From the NCBI GenBank assembly GCA_016748015.1, contig JAAOMT010000128.1, positions 1,821,770 through 1,885,769 on the forward strand: a stretch of 64,000 nt of DNA. Reading direction: 5' to 3'. The notes below the pieces were generated by a model that saw only the letters and a list, made by a program, of their open reading frames with translations, made no database searches and was not told the DNA's origin. Source of the DNA: Geosiphon pyriformis. Taxonomy: Eukaryota; Glomeromycota; Glomeromycetes; Archaeosporales; Geosiphonaceae. Positions 23,915 to 36,700 of this stretch are shown piece by piece (the stretch's first letter is position 1; the number at the start of each line of letters is the position of its first letter). The translations under genes and the position numbers were made by a program.

Positions 23915-26091
23915 TTCTATAATATAAATTGGTCAAGAGTCAATGGCTTAAAGCTAGTAAAAGGGCCAGATAAAATTTTCACAGTTTTATTTAAAATCGA
24001 AAATCAGATCGGTTTTTATAAACGTAACTTTATGCATTTAATTTTGTGTATAAATTTCAATTAGATACAGATTTAAAATAGATAAACCTCTTTTCCATCC
24101 AAAATAGTGGAATGTTTAAAACTCAAGAAAAAACAAACCCCTGTGAAAAATTTTATACACTTAATTTCATAAACTTATTTGTCTCATTGTATTCCATTCC
24201 GTTCCATTTCATTTTCTCTCAAGCAAGGATGAGGCGTCACATTGATTTGATAGTTCCGGATTTAGAGTCATTTTAAGGAATTCGGTATTGGTAACTTTAT
24301 ATTTCTAATTCTGCTTAATTCCAAATTTCTTGATTGTGCTGCTTGCTTCGTGTGTTGTGAGACAATCGAGCAGTAGCCCTTATTGGATTAAACACTAATA
24401 TATTTATATTGCTCTTCAAGCCCTTTTTGAGGATACCAAGCACGGCAACTTAAGAAACTACAAATTTGTATGACCCTGAATGAAACTTTCTGCAAGTAGC
24501 CTTCGAATCTCAATAATAGTCAATACAGGAATTCGGGCAGAGGACAGAGCTTTTTTATTACGGTTGCCCAAATTCCAAGGTTAGCTCTTATTTTGAGGGT
24601 GATTCCGAAATTGGGATCTTGTCATCTTTGGTGCAGAAAACTGGGAAAGAAAAATCGCTTACATGATGACATCATTGTTCCACAAATTATTCCTCGGCGA
24701 TGCAAGTCCAAGTGTAAAATAGTCACAGTCAGAAAATTTGCTTTCCAGTCTGTAATTTGAGCATGATTCAGCAGATTATCACCTTAGACCACCAAAATCT
24801 ATAATTATCCATGTTTGTCGCTTTTGGATTTTACAAATTAATTAATTAATTAATTAATACAAATTTTACCACAATTTAATTTTTGGTTCCCCAATTTTTG
24901 TAATAGGTTTCCTTAATTGTTTTATGATGTGCCGTGAAATAATGTAGAATTAATAATTAATCATGAACATGCAGATTTGCCTTACAAAAGGAAAACCAAG
25001 AAAACCATTTTTGGCTCACTATTCCCGATTATAATAGTCTTGAGAAAATAGATGTGATCTTAATTGCTATTCTCCTTACCATCCCCATCAAAAGGTGTCG
25101 ATAATTCAATAATTTTTTATTAAAATACCGGAATTCGACTGGCTTCCTACCAATTGAAGGAAAGGTGTTTTGAACTTTATTAATGGTTCTTATAATACTA
25201 CTAAAAGTCAAACGTGAAACTTTGTGTTATAAAAGCCTATCCTTTGAATAAAGGGAGTTACGCAATGTATACCGGTTTTTCGCTTGAGAATCCTGAAAAG
25301 GATAACTGACCAATAATCATGTTATACTTTCGTTGGTTAATTTAAACCATTTTATTCGGTTTTCCGATAAACTTTAAAATTTTGTTCCCAAGATCCAAAC
25401 TTTAAAATAGCAATGATCATTCATGAAAGGCAAGATGACCTTTCCGGGCTTTGATTATAGCCTACGATCCAAAGAGAATTCCCCAAAAATTTAAAGTTTA
25501 TGGCCTAAATATTCCCACCCAACAATAAAAAGGGTACTGCTGTTTTCTGGACGCACCTTCAAAAAAGCAAATTGAGTAATAAGGAGGAAATAGATTGTCT
25601 ATTTTCAATAGGTCTTAAATTGTTTTTGATCTTTAATTAGAAAAACATAATAGTATAATTACAGAAATATTTTGAAAATCCTAAAAAATTGATTATATAT
25701 TAGAGTTTCCTGAACTTAAAACCTTCTGCCATTTTCGATTTCGATGAACGAACAAAGTTTAAAAAAATCAAAAACTATAGACTGCAAGAAAATTAAATTA
25801 CTTCTATCGCTCGGAAGATCGAAAGTTTAAAAACCTGGATTTTTGGCTGTTCTCCATACAAAGTGAATTAGGAAAGGAAAAACGACAATTTAAAATGCTG
25901 TTTCTTCCTTTCTATATCTGTTAATTTTTCATCAGCAAATGACCATTATATTCTCGCTTCTAATCATGTACTTTATGATAATTCTGATGATCCAGAATCC
26001 TGGAATTTTTCTAATAATGACAAAAATGGTTTCAAAAGCTTAATCTTTGTAACAATATGTACAAAGAGCTATCGGGTGAATTAGGGCCTAG
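23915..26091. other. Intergenic host DNA without an identified gene
   Basis: CpG-containing, mixed-composition sequence. A perfect TTAA-type repeat lies at 24837-24859. No open frame above noise and no protein motif was recognised in any frame between the velvet and SDR genes. The segment 24430-24760 is less AT-rich and could hold a non-coding transcript, but nothing specific supports that. Confidence 0.4.
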
Positions 26092-26178
26092 CAAAAGATA
26101 TGACATTATTTATCTAAAAATCTTTTGCTTTTACTTCGTGATGACGACGATGATGATGTTATTGTTGTTGTTATTGTT

Positions 26179-26217
<39 letters not shown>

Positions 26218-26343
26218 GCTGTTGTTGATTTGATACCATTATAGGCATAATGATACAGAAAACCGTCATATAAATCAAATCCATTTTCTTGACTCGACCA
26301 AAAGATGTGACATTATTTATCTAAAAATCTTTTGCTTTTACTT
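26092..26343 (+). repeat. 45-bp direct repeat flanking a GTT microsatellite, just upstream of the SDR gene
   Basis: Copies at 26092-26136 and 26299-26343 are identical except one A/G difference (AGATATGAC against AGATGTGAC). Each copy has inverted AAAAGAT/ATCTTTT arms around TTTATCTAA. Between them lies an ATG/ACG run followed by a long GTT run (26141-26228). The second copy ends in a T-rich run followed by CAG directly before the predicted start codon, so it could be the 3' end of a 5'-UTR intron. Confidence 0.85.
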
Positions 26344-26351
26344 TCAGATAG

Positions 26352-27897
26352 ATGAAACTTGCAAATCCTAGATTTCGAGACATATTCCAAAAACCAATGA
26401 TTGGAAATCTTTATTATTCCTCGATAAAAACCAGTTAGTATCAATAGAAACTAGGTAAATTTTGCCTAAAGTTAATCGATTCTTTTTTAATTTTTAAATA
26501 AATGGTTGATAGTTTCCCAGGCATGGGCTGGAGAAACGGCCATTATAACTGGTGGGACACGAGGAATTGGACTCGCGATTGCAAAGGATTTCACAAAAAA
26601 TGGAGTTCGGTGTGTGATCATCGGAAGAAATTCTGAAGTGGTGAGGCAAACTGTTGAGAGTCTTTCTCTAGACTCTAAAGAAACTCAAGATAAAGGAGAT
26701 TTGAGAAATCATTTAGGATTAGTGTGTGATGTGAGCAATCAAAAAGATGTTGAGAATGTTTCCAAGGTATTTTGGAAAAATTTTCATCCCACCAAAGGTT
26801 TTGTCCTTATTTTTTTTTTAAACTGAAAATCAAAATCGAGGAATTCGGGAAACTGGGTCAAATAAATTATCTGATAAATTCTGCTGGTAAGATCGACAAA
26901 ATTATCCTTTTTCTGAATTTTTTAAAAAGCAATGTTCACCCTTTTGATTCACTAATTACTTTTCATATCCCCTGAATTTTGACTTTCTTGCAAAGGTATC
27001 TCTCGAGATGGATTGATAATACGGATCCCAAACAAGGACATTGAAGACACCATCAATGTAAACTTGCTCGGAACTATTTATATGTGCCGTCATGTCGCCA
27101 AGATCATGATCAGACAAAAAGAAGGTAGCTCACTTTATTTTTCATAGTAAAAGTTTAGTCCCAAAAAAGATCGAGACTCACTATATTTTCACCTTCAGGT
27201 TGCATCATCAATATTTCAAGCCAAATTGGATCACATGGAAATATAGGGCAATCCATATATGGTGCTTCAAAAGCCGGGATAGTCGGTTAATATTTATTTT
27301 AATATTTTTTGAGAATAATTTTTAAATTTTTCCAGAATTATGTACTGTACATGGATTCAAAAATGATCTCAGGGTTCTCCAAATCTCTTGCTAAAGAACT
27401 TGCTCCACGAAATATACGAGTGAATGTGATTGCTCCTGGATTTATCGAAACAGATATGACTTTGGGTACTATCACAGATTTCGAAAACCCTGATATTTCT
27501 TTGTTATTGTAAAGTTGCTCTATTTTTTTTTGAATAGGTATATCAAAAAAAAACCGTGATGAAATATTGTCAAAAACCTTGTTGAAAAGGTTTGGGAAGC
27601 CTGAGGTATTTACTATACTATCTCGCCTGGAACTGCACAAAAATATAGTTTTTGATATATGTTGACAATTTTATTCTGAAATTTTATTTTAAAATTTTTA
27701 TTGAAAGGATGTTTCTCAAGCAGTGATGTACCTTGCAAAGGCAAATTTCGTGACAGGACAGGTAAATGAAAATTTTTCATCAGAATTAATTGTAAGATTA
27801 GTTGGTGAAAACTTGGGGAAAATGTTTGAAATTGAAATTGAAAGTGAGATTTTTGCTTTTTCAGACATTAATAGTCGATGGAGGCTTGTTCATGTGA
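26352..27897 (+). CDS. 3-oxoacyl-[ACP] reductase-like SDR, probably mitochondrial, 9 exons, 281 aa
   Basis: A short-chain dehydrogenase of the FabG type, which would reduce 3-oxoacyl-ACP with NADPH in fatty-acid synthesis. Exons: 26352-26433, 26513-26766, 26841-26886, 26996-27124, 27199-27285, 27373-27465, 27538-27605, 27708-27761, 27865-27897 (846 nt in total). Nucleotide-binding motif TGGTRGIG is at residues 40-47; NSAG at 125-128; INVNLLG follows. The catalytic Ser178, Tyr191 and Lys195 (YGASK) have the normal 13- and 4-residue spacing. [10 protein letters not shown] and a C-terminal TLIVDGG are typical. The first exon (about 28 residues, Arg/Lys without acidic clusters, then SSIKT) looks like a mitochondrial targeting peptide, pointing to the type II pathway. 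Exon 1 and the 26434-26512 intron are the least certain part. Exon 3 may be a few residues too short. Confidence 0.92.
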
Positions 27898-29599
27898 AAA
27901 AGCTGGAGGATAGTAAATTGGGATTTGTGAGTATTTTGCTTTTCTATATAATGCAAAAATTAATCACCAAAGTAAAATAATTAAATTCTTAACTTGAGAA
28001 ATCAAATTATCGAAGGAAAATTCAGAACTAGCCGCAGTATTCTGATATTTCTGTGAAAAAGGTCAAAATTTCAAAATTTCTCTAATTTGCTTGAAAATTT
28101 AAACTTCAATACAATCAAAATTTGCAATAATGGTATATATTCAATAAGATTCAAGTACAGTATTTTTTTTTGGGATTTAATTTTCACAAATATTTAATGT
28201 TTTTTTCATATGATAAATATTGACATTTTTTGCCGGAACTTAATATTCATCCAGAATCTTAAAGAATGAATTAGAAAATTTTAGCCTCAATGGTTTGTGT
28301 GATGACTTTTTCAAGTAGCCAAAGAATTGAAGAAATCAAAGCGTGAAATTTATCTCAATCTTTGAATACTAAACAATTTCGAATTCAAGTTATTTTCAAA
28401 AGTTTCTTCAGCAGCTAGGATATGATTCCTTTATTTTGAAAAATATTATTATACTGAAAAATTCCATGATATTATTGATATCATGGGAAATTAAAACTGT
28501 TTTGGCCCAAATTAAGTTATCAAATACTAAAATTATCCGAAATTGTTTCAATTTAATTCTATACCTGATCATTTTAATGACCACGAGAGCCTTTACACGC
28601 TTTTTCTTCTCTTTTTCGGTTTCTTACTCGTGTGGGATGTGGTAATGTGGTAATGTGGGGTGAGGTTTTATTTGAAATGCAGGGACAATCCAAGGATCTT
28701 CACTTGTATAAAATCTCGTGACTCAGAACCCCGGAAAGGATTAGGTTTTAGAACTTGTGTCATAAAAACTATCTCACAATATGCATATCACGTGGCGTTA
28801 GTCTAGTATATATCGAATTCTATTGGAAGATAAAAAGTTTTAATCAACATCTTAGCAAAAGATGAAAAAAAATTCTGCGTCCAGATCCTCATTTTTTACA
28901 ATCTATCTTACAAAACCATGATTTCATAGGAGGAAACCAAAGATACGATAACTCGCCCCAAACGCCTTTATCTCACCAAACAAGTTATCACGAGAACAAA
29001 TATAAACAAAGAAGCAATCTATCTTTGAGGTTTTGGAACCATTGAATTTTTTTCTACATTGTTCTCAATTTCCCCGCATTTTTCTTTTTACTTTCCCACA
29101 CAGGCTGGAAAGCCATCCACATGGATCAATAACATAATCAAGATCCATAAGAGTGCAAGAAAGGTTGTGAACTAATTTTTTGAAAGAGTCTAACATTGTC
29201 AACTACACCTTTTGCAAGTTACAGAAAAAATAAAAATAAAAAGAAGCTTCATCTCAAAAATTTTTATTACCAGTTATACCATCCAAGAAAGTATTTCAAA
29301 TATTTTTATTATGACGGTTTGTTATTGAGCTTCTATTTGATTTATCGAGTTCTTTTCACACACTCATCCTTCTTACATCATAAGGATGATGGGATAAAAT
29401 AGGTTCCTCCCTGAAAGTAATTTATCCAATTTCAGCAAAGCTTACCATCAGTAACAATGATGGGGAAACACAGAATTTTAGCCCAAGAGATTTGCGTAGA
29501 ACCTGTTTTGCTAATGCTGCTGACAGGAGAGAATTCCTAAATCTCTTATCACTCATTCTTACAAATATATACGTATGACAACAAAAATAACAAAGAATT
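27898..29599. other. Intergenic region with unproven exon-like segments
   Basis: No recognised protein. Two plus-strand segments look like exons: 29104-29163 (after a T-rich run and CAG; frame reads AGKPSTWINNIIK) and 29441-29578 (after CAAAG; frame reads LTISNNDGETQNFSPRD to a stop). They join in phase 0. The opposite strand offers a competing reading, ATG at 29556 to a GTAAG donor at 29446 (37 codons). Neither matches a family I know. Confidence 0.35.
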
Positions 29600-29848
29600 A
29601 TGTTTAGAGAAATGTCAAAAATGGACAGCTGCAGTGCGGGGAAAGAGTGTAAAAGAGGTGAAAAGGATAGCCTATTCCAGATTATTAAATATGTTATTCA
29701 TCATATGGCCCATTATGGTCGAACTGTGTGGTTAACCCCTTTCGAATTCATGTTATGGTATCATATCATGATTTTCATAGCATATTTTTCAAGGAGTGGA
29801 AGAACTGAAATAGGCAATGCAAAAGGTCTTGAGACCTTTGGTGTGTGA
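29600..29848 (+). CDS. Small hypothetical ORF, 82 aa
   Basis: An uninterrupted ATG-to-TGA frame in the host island. The N-terminal third is charged and has two Cys (SCSAGKECKRGEKDS). The middle has a hydrophobic stretch, FEFMLWYHIMIFIAYF, that could cross a membrane. It lies about 300 bp before the KCTD-like gene on the same strand. I do not recognise it and it may be chance; length and codon use are compatible with a small orphan protein. Confidence 0.25.
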   Translation: MFREMSKMDSCSAGKECKRGEKDSLFQIIKYVIHHMAHYGRTVWLTPFEFMLWYHIMIFIAYFSRSGRTEIGNAKGLETFGV

Positions 29849-30145
29849 ATACGTGATGGCCGACCATTCTTTTACATAATCTCGAATGATTTTTAGTTCA
29901 GAGTCAAGTATGAAGTCAGGTTCACGCAAGAAGTTGTTTCATAGTCTATATTCCTTATCGCCAATTACTTCTTTCGTCAGAGCTAAAGGGGCTATAGATT
30001 AAGATTTTTATGATGGGGAACATTTGTAATACCATTGAGAAATTATATATATCTATGCGTTTTTTTATATTTTCTCAATTATTTTTAAGAAAGCTAATAA
30101 TTTCAATTGGAAGACAAATCTAAAAAATTTCACAAAAAAAAAACT

Positions 30146-31287
30146 ATGCCAAATTGTTCAACATATTATTCGAAATATCAAAATGATTTCCCATCACATA
30201 CAAGTTGTTCTTTTAAAGATATCATCGAAACCCCTTCATACCCAGAATCTTCAGCTCATTTATTTTTAATTACGATGTGGTTGAGTTTGGCTATGTTTAT
30301 AGGTGCTACCGTGTTAGCTTTGCGTTTGCTGGACAAACAAGGAATGATAAATTGGAATGTTTTGTTCAAGGAACCGCATGAAAGCAAAGAAGTCAAAAAT
30401 ACTAAGACTGATGGTGACTCTATTATCATTGAAAAAAAGTCGATAAAAATGGTGGACAGGAAAAACGGTTGCATAGTTCTGAATGTTGGTGGTCTAAAGG
30501 TATACCATCTCTTTGTTGAATTCTTGATTGAATTTTTTACCCTTCGACCTTGAAAGGATTTTTTAGAACTGGAATTTTATATTTTATCTTAAAATCCAAA
30601 TAGTACGTTACTTTACGGTCAACATTAACCTCCCAACCAGATACATTACTCGGGACCATGTTCCAAGAAAGAAATGAAGAATTGTTGCATCCAGTCAACG
30701 GAAACGAATACTTTATCGATCGAAATGGTCTTGCATTTCATTATATTCTCGAATATTATCGCACAGGGAAAATAATGTGGCCAGATCACTCACACCCTGG
30801 TGAACTTTTGGTTCCAAAGATAACGCGGGAAGAACTCGAACAAGAAATTGACTACTTTCAAATTCCAGTCCCCATTTCAGATCTACCACAAGCACACAAA
30901 TCTGCTGCAATCTTATTGGACGAATTCATAATCGCATTGAGAGATTTAGCTTATCAACCGGCTGCACGATTCCATAATGATTTTGAACTCGTTTTCTATC
31001 GAGATGGATCAGTTCCGAGTGTTACACCACGTCTGGAGGGAAATGCGTTTTTTAGTTTGCAACGCCGCTTCAAATTTGAAGGTTTTCGGATGCTGGAGAT
31101 GTTTGGTGATGAAATCGGTGTGTATTTGAAAACTGTTGTTCCCAGCTTGTCTTGGAAACTTCAGGCGGCTAGTGCCTATGATGGTCGAAACATTGCCGGT
31201 TGGCGAGTGACCATGTCTACTAGACCATTAGATCGACTGACCGTCCTCAGTAATTCTTGTCTTGTCCAAGATAAGTTTATTCCTTGA
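30146..31287 (+). CDS. Membrane-anchored BTB/K+-channel-tetramerisation (KCTD-like) protein, 345 aa
   Basis: Two exons, 30146-30499 and 30604-31287, separated by a GT-AG intron in phase 0. A T1-type BTB domain (about residues 108-200) shows CIVLNVGGLK at the end of exon 1, TLTSQPDTLLGTMF at the start of exon 2, then NEYFIDRNGLAFHYILEYYR. These are the signature elements of KCTD/K_tetra domains, which form oligomers and often act as Cullin-3 adaptors or channel assembly domains. There is no channel pore. A single hydrophobic segment (about residues 37-59, LFLITMWLSLAMFIGATVLA) precedes the BTB, suggesting an anchored protein with the BTB in the cytosol. The C-terminal 130 residues are unassigned. 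The first in-frame ATG was chosen; an upstream stop closes the frame. The membrane anchor is inference from hydrophobicity. Confidence 0.9.
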
Positions 31288-32989
31288 TAGAAAACAAATC
31301 CGAAATTTAACCTTTGAAAACACTTGGCTTCCAGTCGGGTTTTATCAATTTTTATCACAAAATTTTTTCTGTTCCCCGAAATTGTCAATCATATAGACAT
31401 TCTTTAAAATATCATCTAGAATTTTATTATTTGATTTTAATTGTCTTGAATTCCAAAGAATTGAAATTCAGCGGTCAGGTTTTGCAATAATTCAAAATTT
31501 AACTTCGGGCTAAACATAAAACAATTTCCCAGGCCTAGAATTTCATAGGTGTGACACATTAAATTTTTGAATCGAAGTTTTCGTTTTAGGTTCGTTATTT
31601 TAATCGAAAATCTTGAATAAATTCGAATCTTCTCTTGTAGAAATTTACGGTATAATCAAAACCGACTTTTCTGCAACATTTTGTAAATAAGTTTCCTATT
31701 ACATAAAATATTCTCACTACTTTGCGTTAAACCCGTAATTTCCAAACTAGGAATCCTTAGAATTGATAGTTTCGCTTTTTTAGGGTGATTAAAAAGGGCA
31801 TTAGACATATTATGTAATAAATTTTTCTTATTTAAAAATTTTATTTTCGTTATTTTTGACTAATATTTTAATTGTCTAATTGTTTAAAAAAAATCATTTT
31901 TTGCACATTTTCATGTGTATGCAGGTTTAAAAAAATTGGGGTTTACACAATTTTTAAACACAAAGAAAAATTTTAATATCAATAATATAATATCTATAAA
32001 AAATAAATTTATTTGTTTTATTAAGTGTACTTTTTTTACAAATATAAATTACACACTTTTTACATTTAATTAATTAGTTAAACCAATTAAAATTATTCTA
32101 TAACAATGTATTTTCTGGAACTTAATATGTTATATATACTTTTGTTTTAAAAATTTTATTTTTATTTTTTTAAGTCAAAATGGCAATTTTATTTTAGACA
32201 ATACATACTATTTTGTTTGTTATATTCATAAAGCTGCTAATTGTACTTATTGACAAGTAAAATAATAATAATAATAATAATATTTAAATAAAGATTTAAT
32301 AAACAATATAGATTAACAAAAAACAGTTTTGGTTTAACATCTAAATTTGTATATAAAAACCAAATTTATTAACTAATTTACATACTTATATTTTAAAAGT
32401 TTTATATTGTAAATTATCTGTTGCTAAACAAAAAAAAACTTAAGTTTATTTGTATTTAAATATAAAAAAACTAAATTATTAGATTACATATTTATTTATA
32501 CAATTATTAAAATAAATATTGTTTTTAATACACAAAAATAAATATTGTTAATCAGTAAAAAACTTTGATTAATACTTACATATTATTATTATTATTATTA
32601 TATTATTTTATATTATATTTTTTCAAATTAAAAATAATTAATTTATTGTTTTTATTATAATATTAAATAAATAAAAATTATTATATTGCTTAAAAATATT
32701 GTTTTTATAATCTTGTTTTATTAAAATTAATAAATTTATTATTATTAAATAGTAATATAAATATTTAATATAGTTTTAATTAATTTAAATAACTAGTTAT
32801 ATGTAATAATTTTTACATATTAATTTTTATTATATAATTTTAAATAATAATTAAATTATATTTTATTAAAATATAAAAAATTATTATTATTATTATTATT
32901 AACATAATAATTTAATAAAATTATATATTATCAAGAAAATAGCTTTTTATTTATTTATTTATTTTTTTTACTTATTTTCTTCAATATAT
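31288..32989. other. 3' flank of the KCTD-like gene passing into transposon debris
   Basis: 31288-31800 still has CpG and looks like host DNA. From about 31900 CpG vanishes and AT-rich text takes over. Microsatellite-like TAA/ATT runs occur near 32262-32282, 32584-32604 and 32880-32900. A LINE 3'-end-like stretch lies at 32770-32880. No gene was recognised. Confidence 0.45.
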
Positions 32990-33011
32990 CTTTTTTTGTA
33001 TTAATAAAACC

Positions 33012-34060
33012 AGTAGATTCTTCTATTAGTGGTTTTAATTTGGCTAATTTAAAAATTTACTTAAGTATTAAAAAAAAACATATAGAAAATATCTATTTTT
33101 ACAGTGTATTTTACAAAAAATCAAAGAAATTTAATATTAATAATAGTATAATTGACTTGTTTGCTGGCTTTTTAAGATTAAAAAATATTAATAGTTCTGA
33201 TAAAAAGTTTTTAATATCTTGAAAAAACAAATTGGTAACAAAGCTAATAGTATTAATAGTTTGTTAAATATAGAAAATATAAAGAATATAATTATCAAAA
33301 AAACCAGTTATATGAATTTAAATGCTTTAATAATTGATAAAAATATAAATAATACCATATTATAGAAGACTTATATTCAAACATATATGTTAAATCATCT
33401 ACTAAAAACTTTTTTGTTTGTTAGTCTAAGCAATAATAACAACATTTTAGTATTTTTGTTTCCTAAGTTTATTGGCTTTAGACAATTATTATTGATTAAA
33501 TTATATGTTTCAGAAAAATAAAGTTTCAATTTAGTAAAATTTTTTATACTGGATATTGAATTTTTTATATTTGAATTAAGTTTAAAAAAGACTAAAAATA
33601 TGACAATCTGTAAAAAAATTTTGGTTAATAATAATATTAAAAAAATGAATAATTATACAGATTAGAAAGTAATAATTAAAAAAATTTTGGTTAATCTTCT
33701 AAAATTGGTTATAGAATTAATGTTTTCTAAGTTTAATAAAATTGTATCTATTAAAATACAGCTTATTAGTTTTTGACAAAAAGCTTTAGTTAAATTTAAA
33801 TCTGTTAATATTGCTAATTTAATTACAGCTAAATAATTAGTTTTTATAAAAAAAAATTTTGTTTATATAACAAAGGCTATTAATAATAAACAAATATAGA
33901 TATTAAAAAATTAATATTAAGCATTACTATATACTTTATTAATTGGTACTACTGTTTATAATCTCTCTAAAATATTGATATTATATAGTAAAAAAACTTG
34001 TTTTATTGACTGTAATCTAAGCATATTATTATTCAAATAGAAAAACCAATCCAAAAATAT
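33012..34060 (+). pseudogene. LINE ORF1-like fragment with RNA-recognition-type segment
   Basis: A 60-codon open stretch (33040-33222) reads like a LINE ORF1 N-terminal part (KKFNINNSIIDLFAGFLRLK). After many stops, 33500-34040 reads, across nonsense codons, ILVNLLKLVIELMFSKFNK and IVSIKIQLISF, the pattern of an RRM-like domain, and then ALLYTLLIGTT. The order fits the ORF1 protein of the Glomeromycotina LINEs I know. It stops where element 4 begins. The same LINE may continue at 40740, but the endonuclease region that should lie between is missing. Confidence 0.6.
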
Positions 34061-34079
34061 TGAAAAAAAAGTGATTAAA

Positions 34080-35035
34080 AACATGATAACTTAGAAAAAA
34101 CGTAATAATATAAAATAACACAGAATAATACATAATAACTTAAGATAATATAAAATAGTACACAATAATATTAAATAATTAGTCATAACATAAGATAATT
34201 AATTATAGTATAAAAAACAAAACAACAACAGAAATAGCAAGCAATAGTTAATAATAACAAATAATTAAAAACAATCTTGTAAAATTAAAAATATGTATAA
34301 AAATGAGTAGTTTTAACAGAAAAAAAACAGTCAAAACAGACAAATAATTAGAAAAACAAATAAAAAAATATATTTTTTTACTTATATTTATTAGATCTAT
34401 CTTATTTATATATCTATATTATTTTAAATAAAAAAAATATTTAAAACCAAAAATTACTTATACATAATTCACAAATTTGGTGTTTAAATCAAATTAATTA
34501 TTTTCTTATCTTGTTTTTAGTCAAATGCTCTTAACATAAAACTGTCTTAAACAATAATAACTTAGATCAATTGTTCTTAATTATGATAATTAATAATACT
34601 AATTTTTTTATTTTTTTATTTTATTTTTATTTTTTACTTTTTTTTTATTTCTTTTTTTCTTGTGAAGTAATAACATTAAAAAATTAACTGTTTGAAAATA
34701 AATTTTGTAATAATTTGGTAAAAAAAAAAGTTTCTTTTAAAATTAGATATTAACATTATTTTGTTAGCTTATTAGAAAAGTGAAAAAACACTACTAGATT
34801 TTAGCAACTATACTCACTAGCTCAAAAAATATAGCTTACATATTTAAGTCACAAACAGCTAAACACTTTTTTGTGCTTTATAACCAAAAAACTTCACAAA
34901 TAAAACTAGCAAAAATCTTTAAAAACTAATATTATTAACTCATTTCAAGTATCTATAAAAGACATTTCAAGTTTTTTTAACTAGATTTAGAACACTAAAC
35001 ATTATTACAATACTCTACCAACTTTACTTATAATA
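34080..35035 (+). repeat. 5' LTR of element 4, degraded
   Basis: It ends TATAATA immediately before TTTAGTGCTTTCTATAAG, the family primer-site text. Inside, TTGTTCTTAATTATGATAATTAATAA and the following T-rich run (about 34570-34660) match the AGCTCTTGATCATGGCTATTAATGA segment of other LTRs (first string quoted in part in other copies). The dyad array is no longer readable. Start uncertain by tens of bases. Confidence 0.55.
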
Positions 35036-36279
35036 TTTAGTGCTTTCTATAAGATTATAAAATTTACAGAAACAAAACATCCCAAAAATTCACAAAAGTG
35101 GCAACTATTGGAACAATAAGAAAAGATCACTTATTATATAAAAGAGCACTATTTTAATACTTTAGAGAAGACTTAGAAATACTACTAGAAACTGTTACTA
35201 CAGAGAATAATTTTTATTACTATATATATACCAAAGTTGATTATTTATTAAGCTAAACAATAAACATAAGAAAACTCAGAAAACAAATTTATTAAAAATT
35301 ACTAACATATTTAACTTTAACTATTATTTAGACAATAATTGAGACTTTTCTAATAATTAATCAAAAAATCCAGAAATATACTTAAAAATAATATCTTTAA
35401 GTAAAAAAAAATGACTATTAAGATCCAATTCCAAAGAATTCAAGTCTAAATTCGAAAATACACAAGCCATTCAAAAAAGAGCTTGACTTATAGTCAACAA
35501 AAAATCAAGATTTTTCTTACCAATTACTTTTTCATACTACTAGACACCAAAAAGTAGAATTCTGCTTAATTAATCCACCAAAACACAATTAAAAACTCTA
35601 AAAACTTTTAAAACTCTGTATTTTTAAAACTATAACAAAAATTTCTAGACCAAATTCTTAGAAAAATACAAATTATTGTTTAAAAATCTTATATTGGCAA
35701 CCAATAAACTTAGCAGAAACTTTTTTTTTTGAGCACAATTATTAATATTATTTCTAAACAAATTAATTACTACACTCTTAAGTAAAACAGCTATCTTATA
35801 ATTTATTGGCTATATTAACAAAAAAAAACAAATAGCTATAAACTCAACAAAACAATTAGACATACTTTTGTCAATATTTTTTTTGTCAACAATCAAACCA
35901 ATTCTTATTGCTAAATTATGACTTATTAAAACATCACCAGACTGGAAAATTTTTTTGGAAAAGAAAAAAACACATATACTTAGATTGTAAAAGCTAAAAA
36001 AGCAATTAAAACCAATAATTAGGATGAGATCAAAACAATTCAAGTTTTATCATTTTTTTTAACAGGAACTGCAAATTTATAATACCAAAGTTTTAAGAAA
36101 AACCAAACAACTTTGCTGCTTTTAAACTTACTTTTCTATAATACTTTTATAACTTTAATATGCTTATCAGACTACAAAATTAGTTTAATATAATAAAACA
36201 GAAAAATTATGAAGTAGTAATTACTTATTTTAGGTAATTTAATCAAATTTTTTACCAAATTCAGACCATTAAAAGAAAC

Positions 36280-36700
36280 TATTATATACTAAAACAAACT
36301 TTTAACCAATTTATTAAAGAATTAATGAGTAATATCTTTTAATCCATTAAATTTTGCTACTTTAATAGCTTATAAAAGACTGTAATACTTGTTTGTAACT
36401 TTAAATTAGCAAAGCAAAAAGCCAATTATACTCAAGCTATCAACTTAATTATAAACAAAACATCAAATATCAATGCCAAGTTTATCCAATTAAGTAAAAA
36501 ATTGACTTAAAAAATTAAGAGATTTTTAGCAGAAAACTCTGGAATTTATTAACTATTACAATATAAAAACAACTCCAGCAATTATTAACAACAGCAAAAT
36601 TAATAACAACAATCTTAAAAATCAGATTTTTATAATTATTACTATTATCAGAAATTTAGACATATTACAAAAAATTGTAAAAAAAAATTAGCCAATTAAA
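36280..36700 (+). pseudogene. Element 4 gag C-terminal part
   Basis: Reads QAINLIINKTSNINAKFIQL across stops, the equivalent of QAVNLVINRLSELDSKLKQF in element 3, followed by the knuckle region RHITKNC near 36655-36680 in which the first two Cys have become Tyr. Typical of C-to-T decay. Confidence 0.6.

Noticed and set aside
34080-34260. Tandem array of ATAATA-type units at the start of element 4
   Set aside because: Irregular AT-rich text without a stable period.
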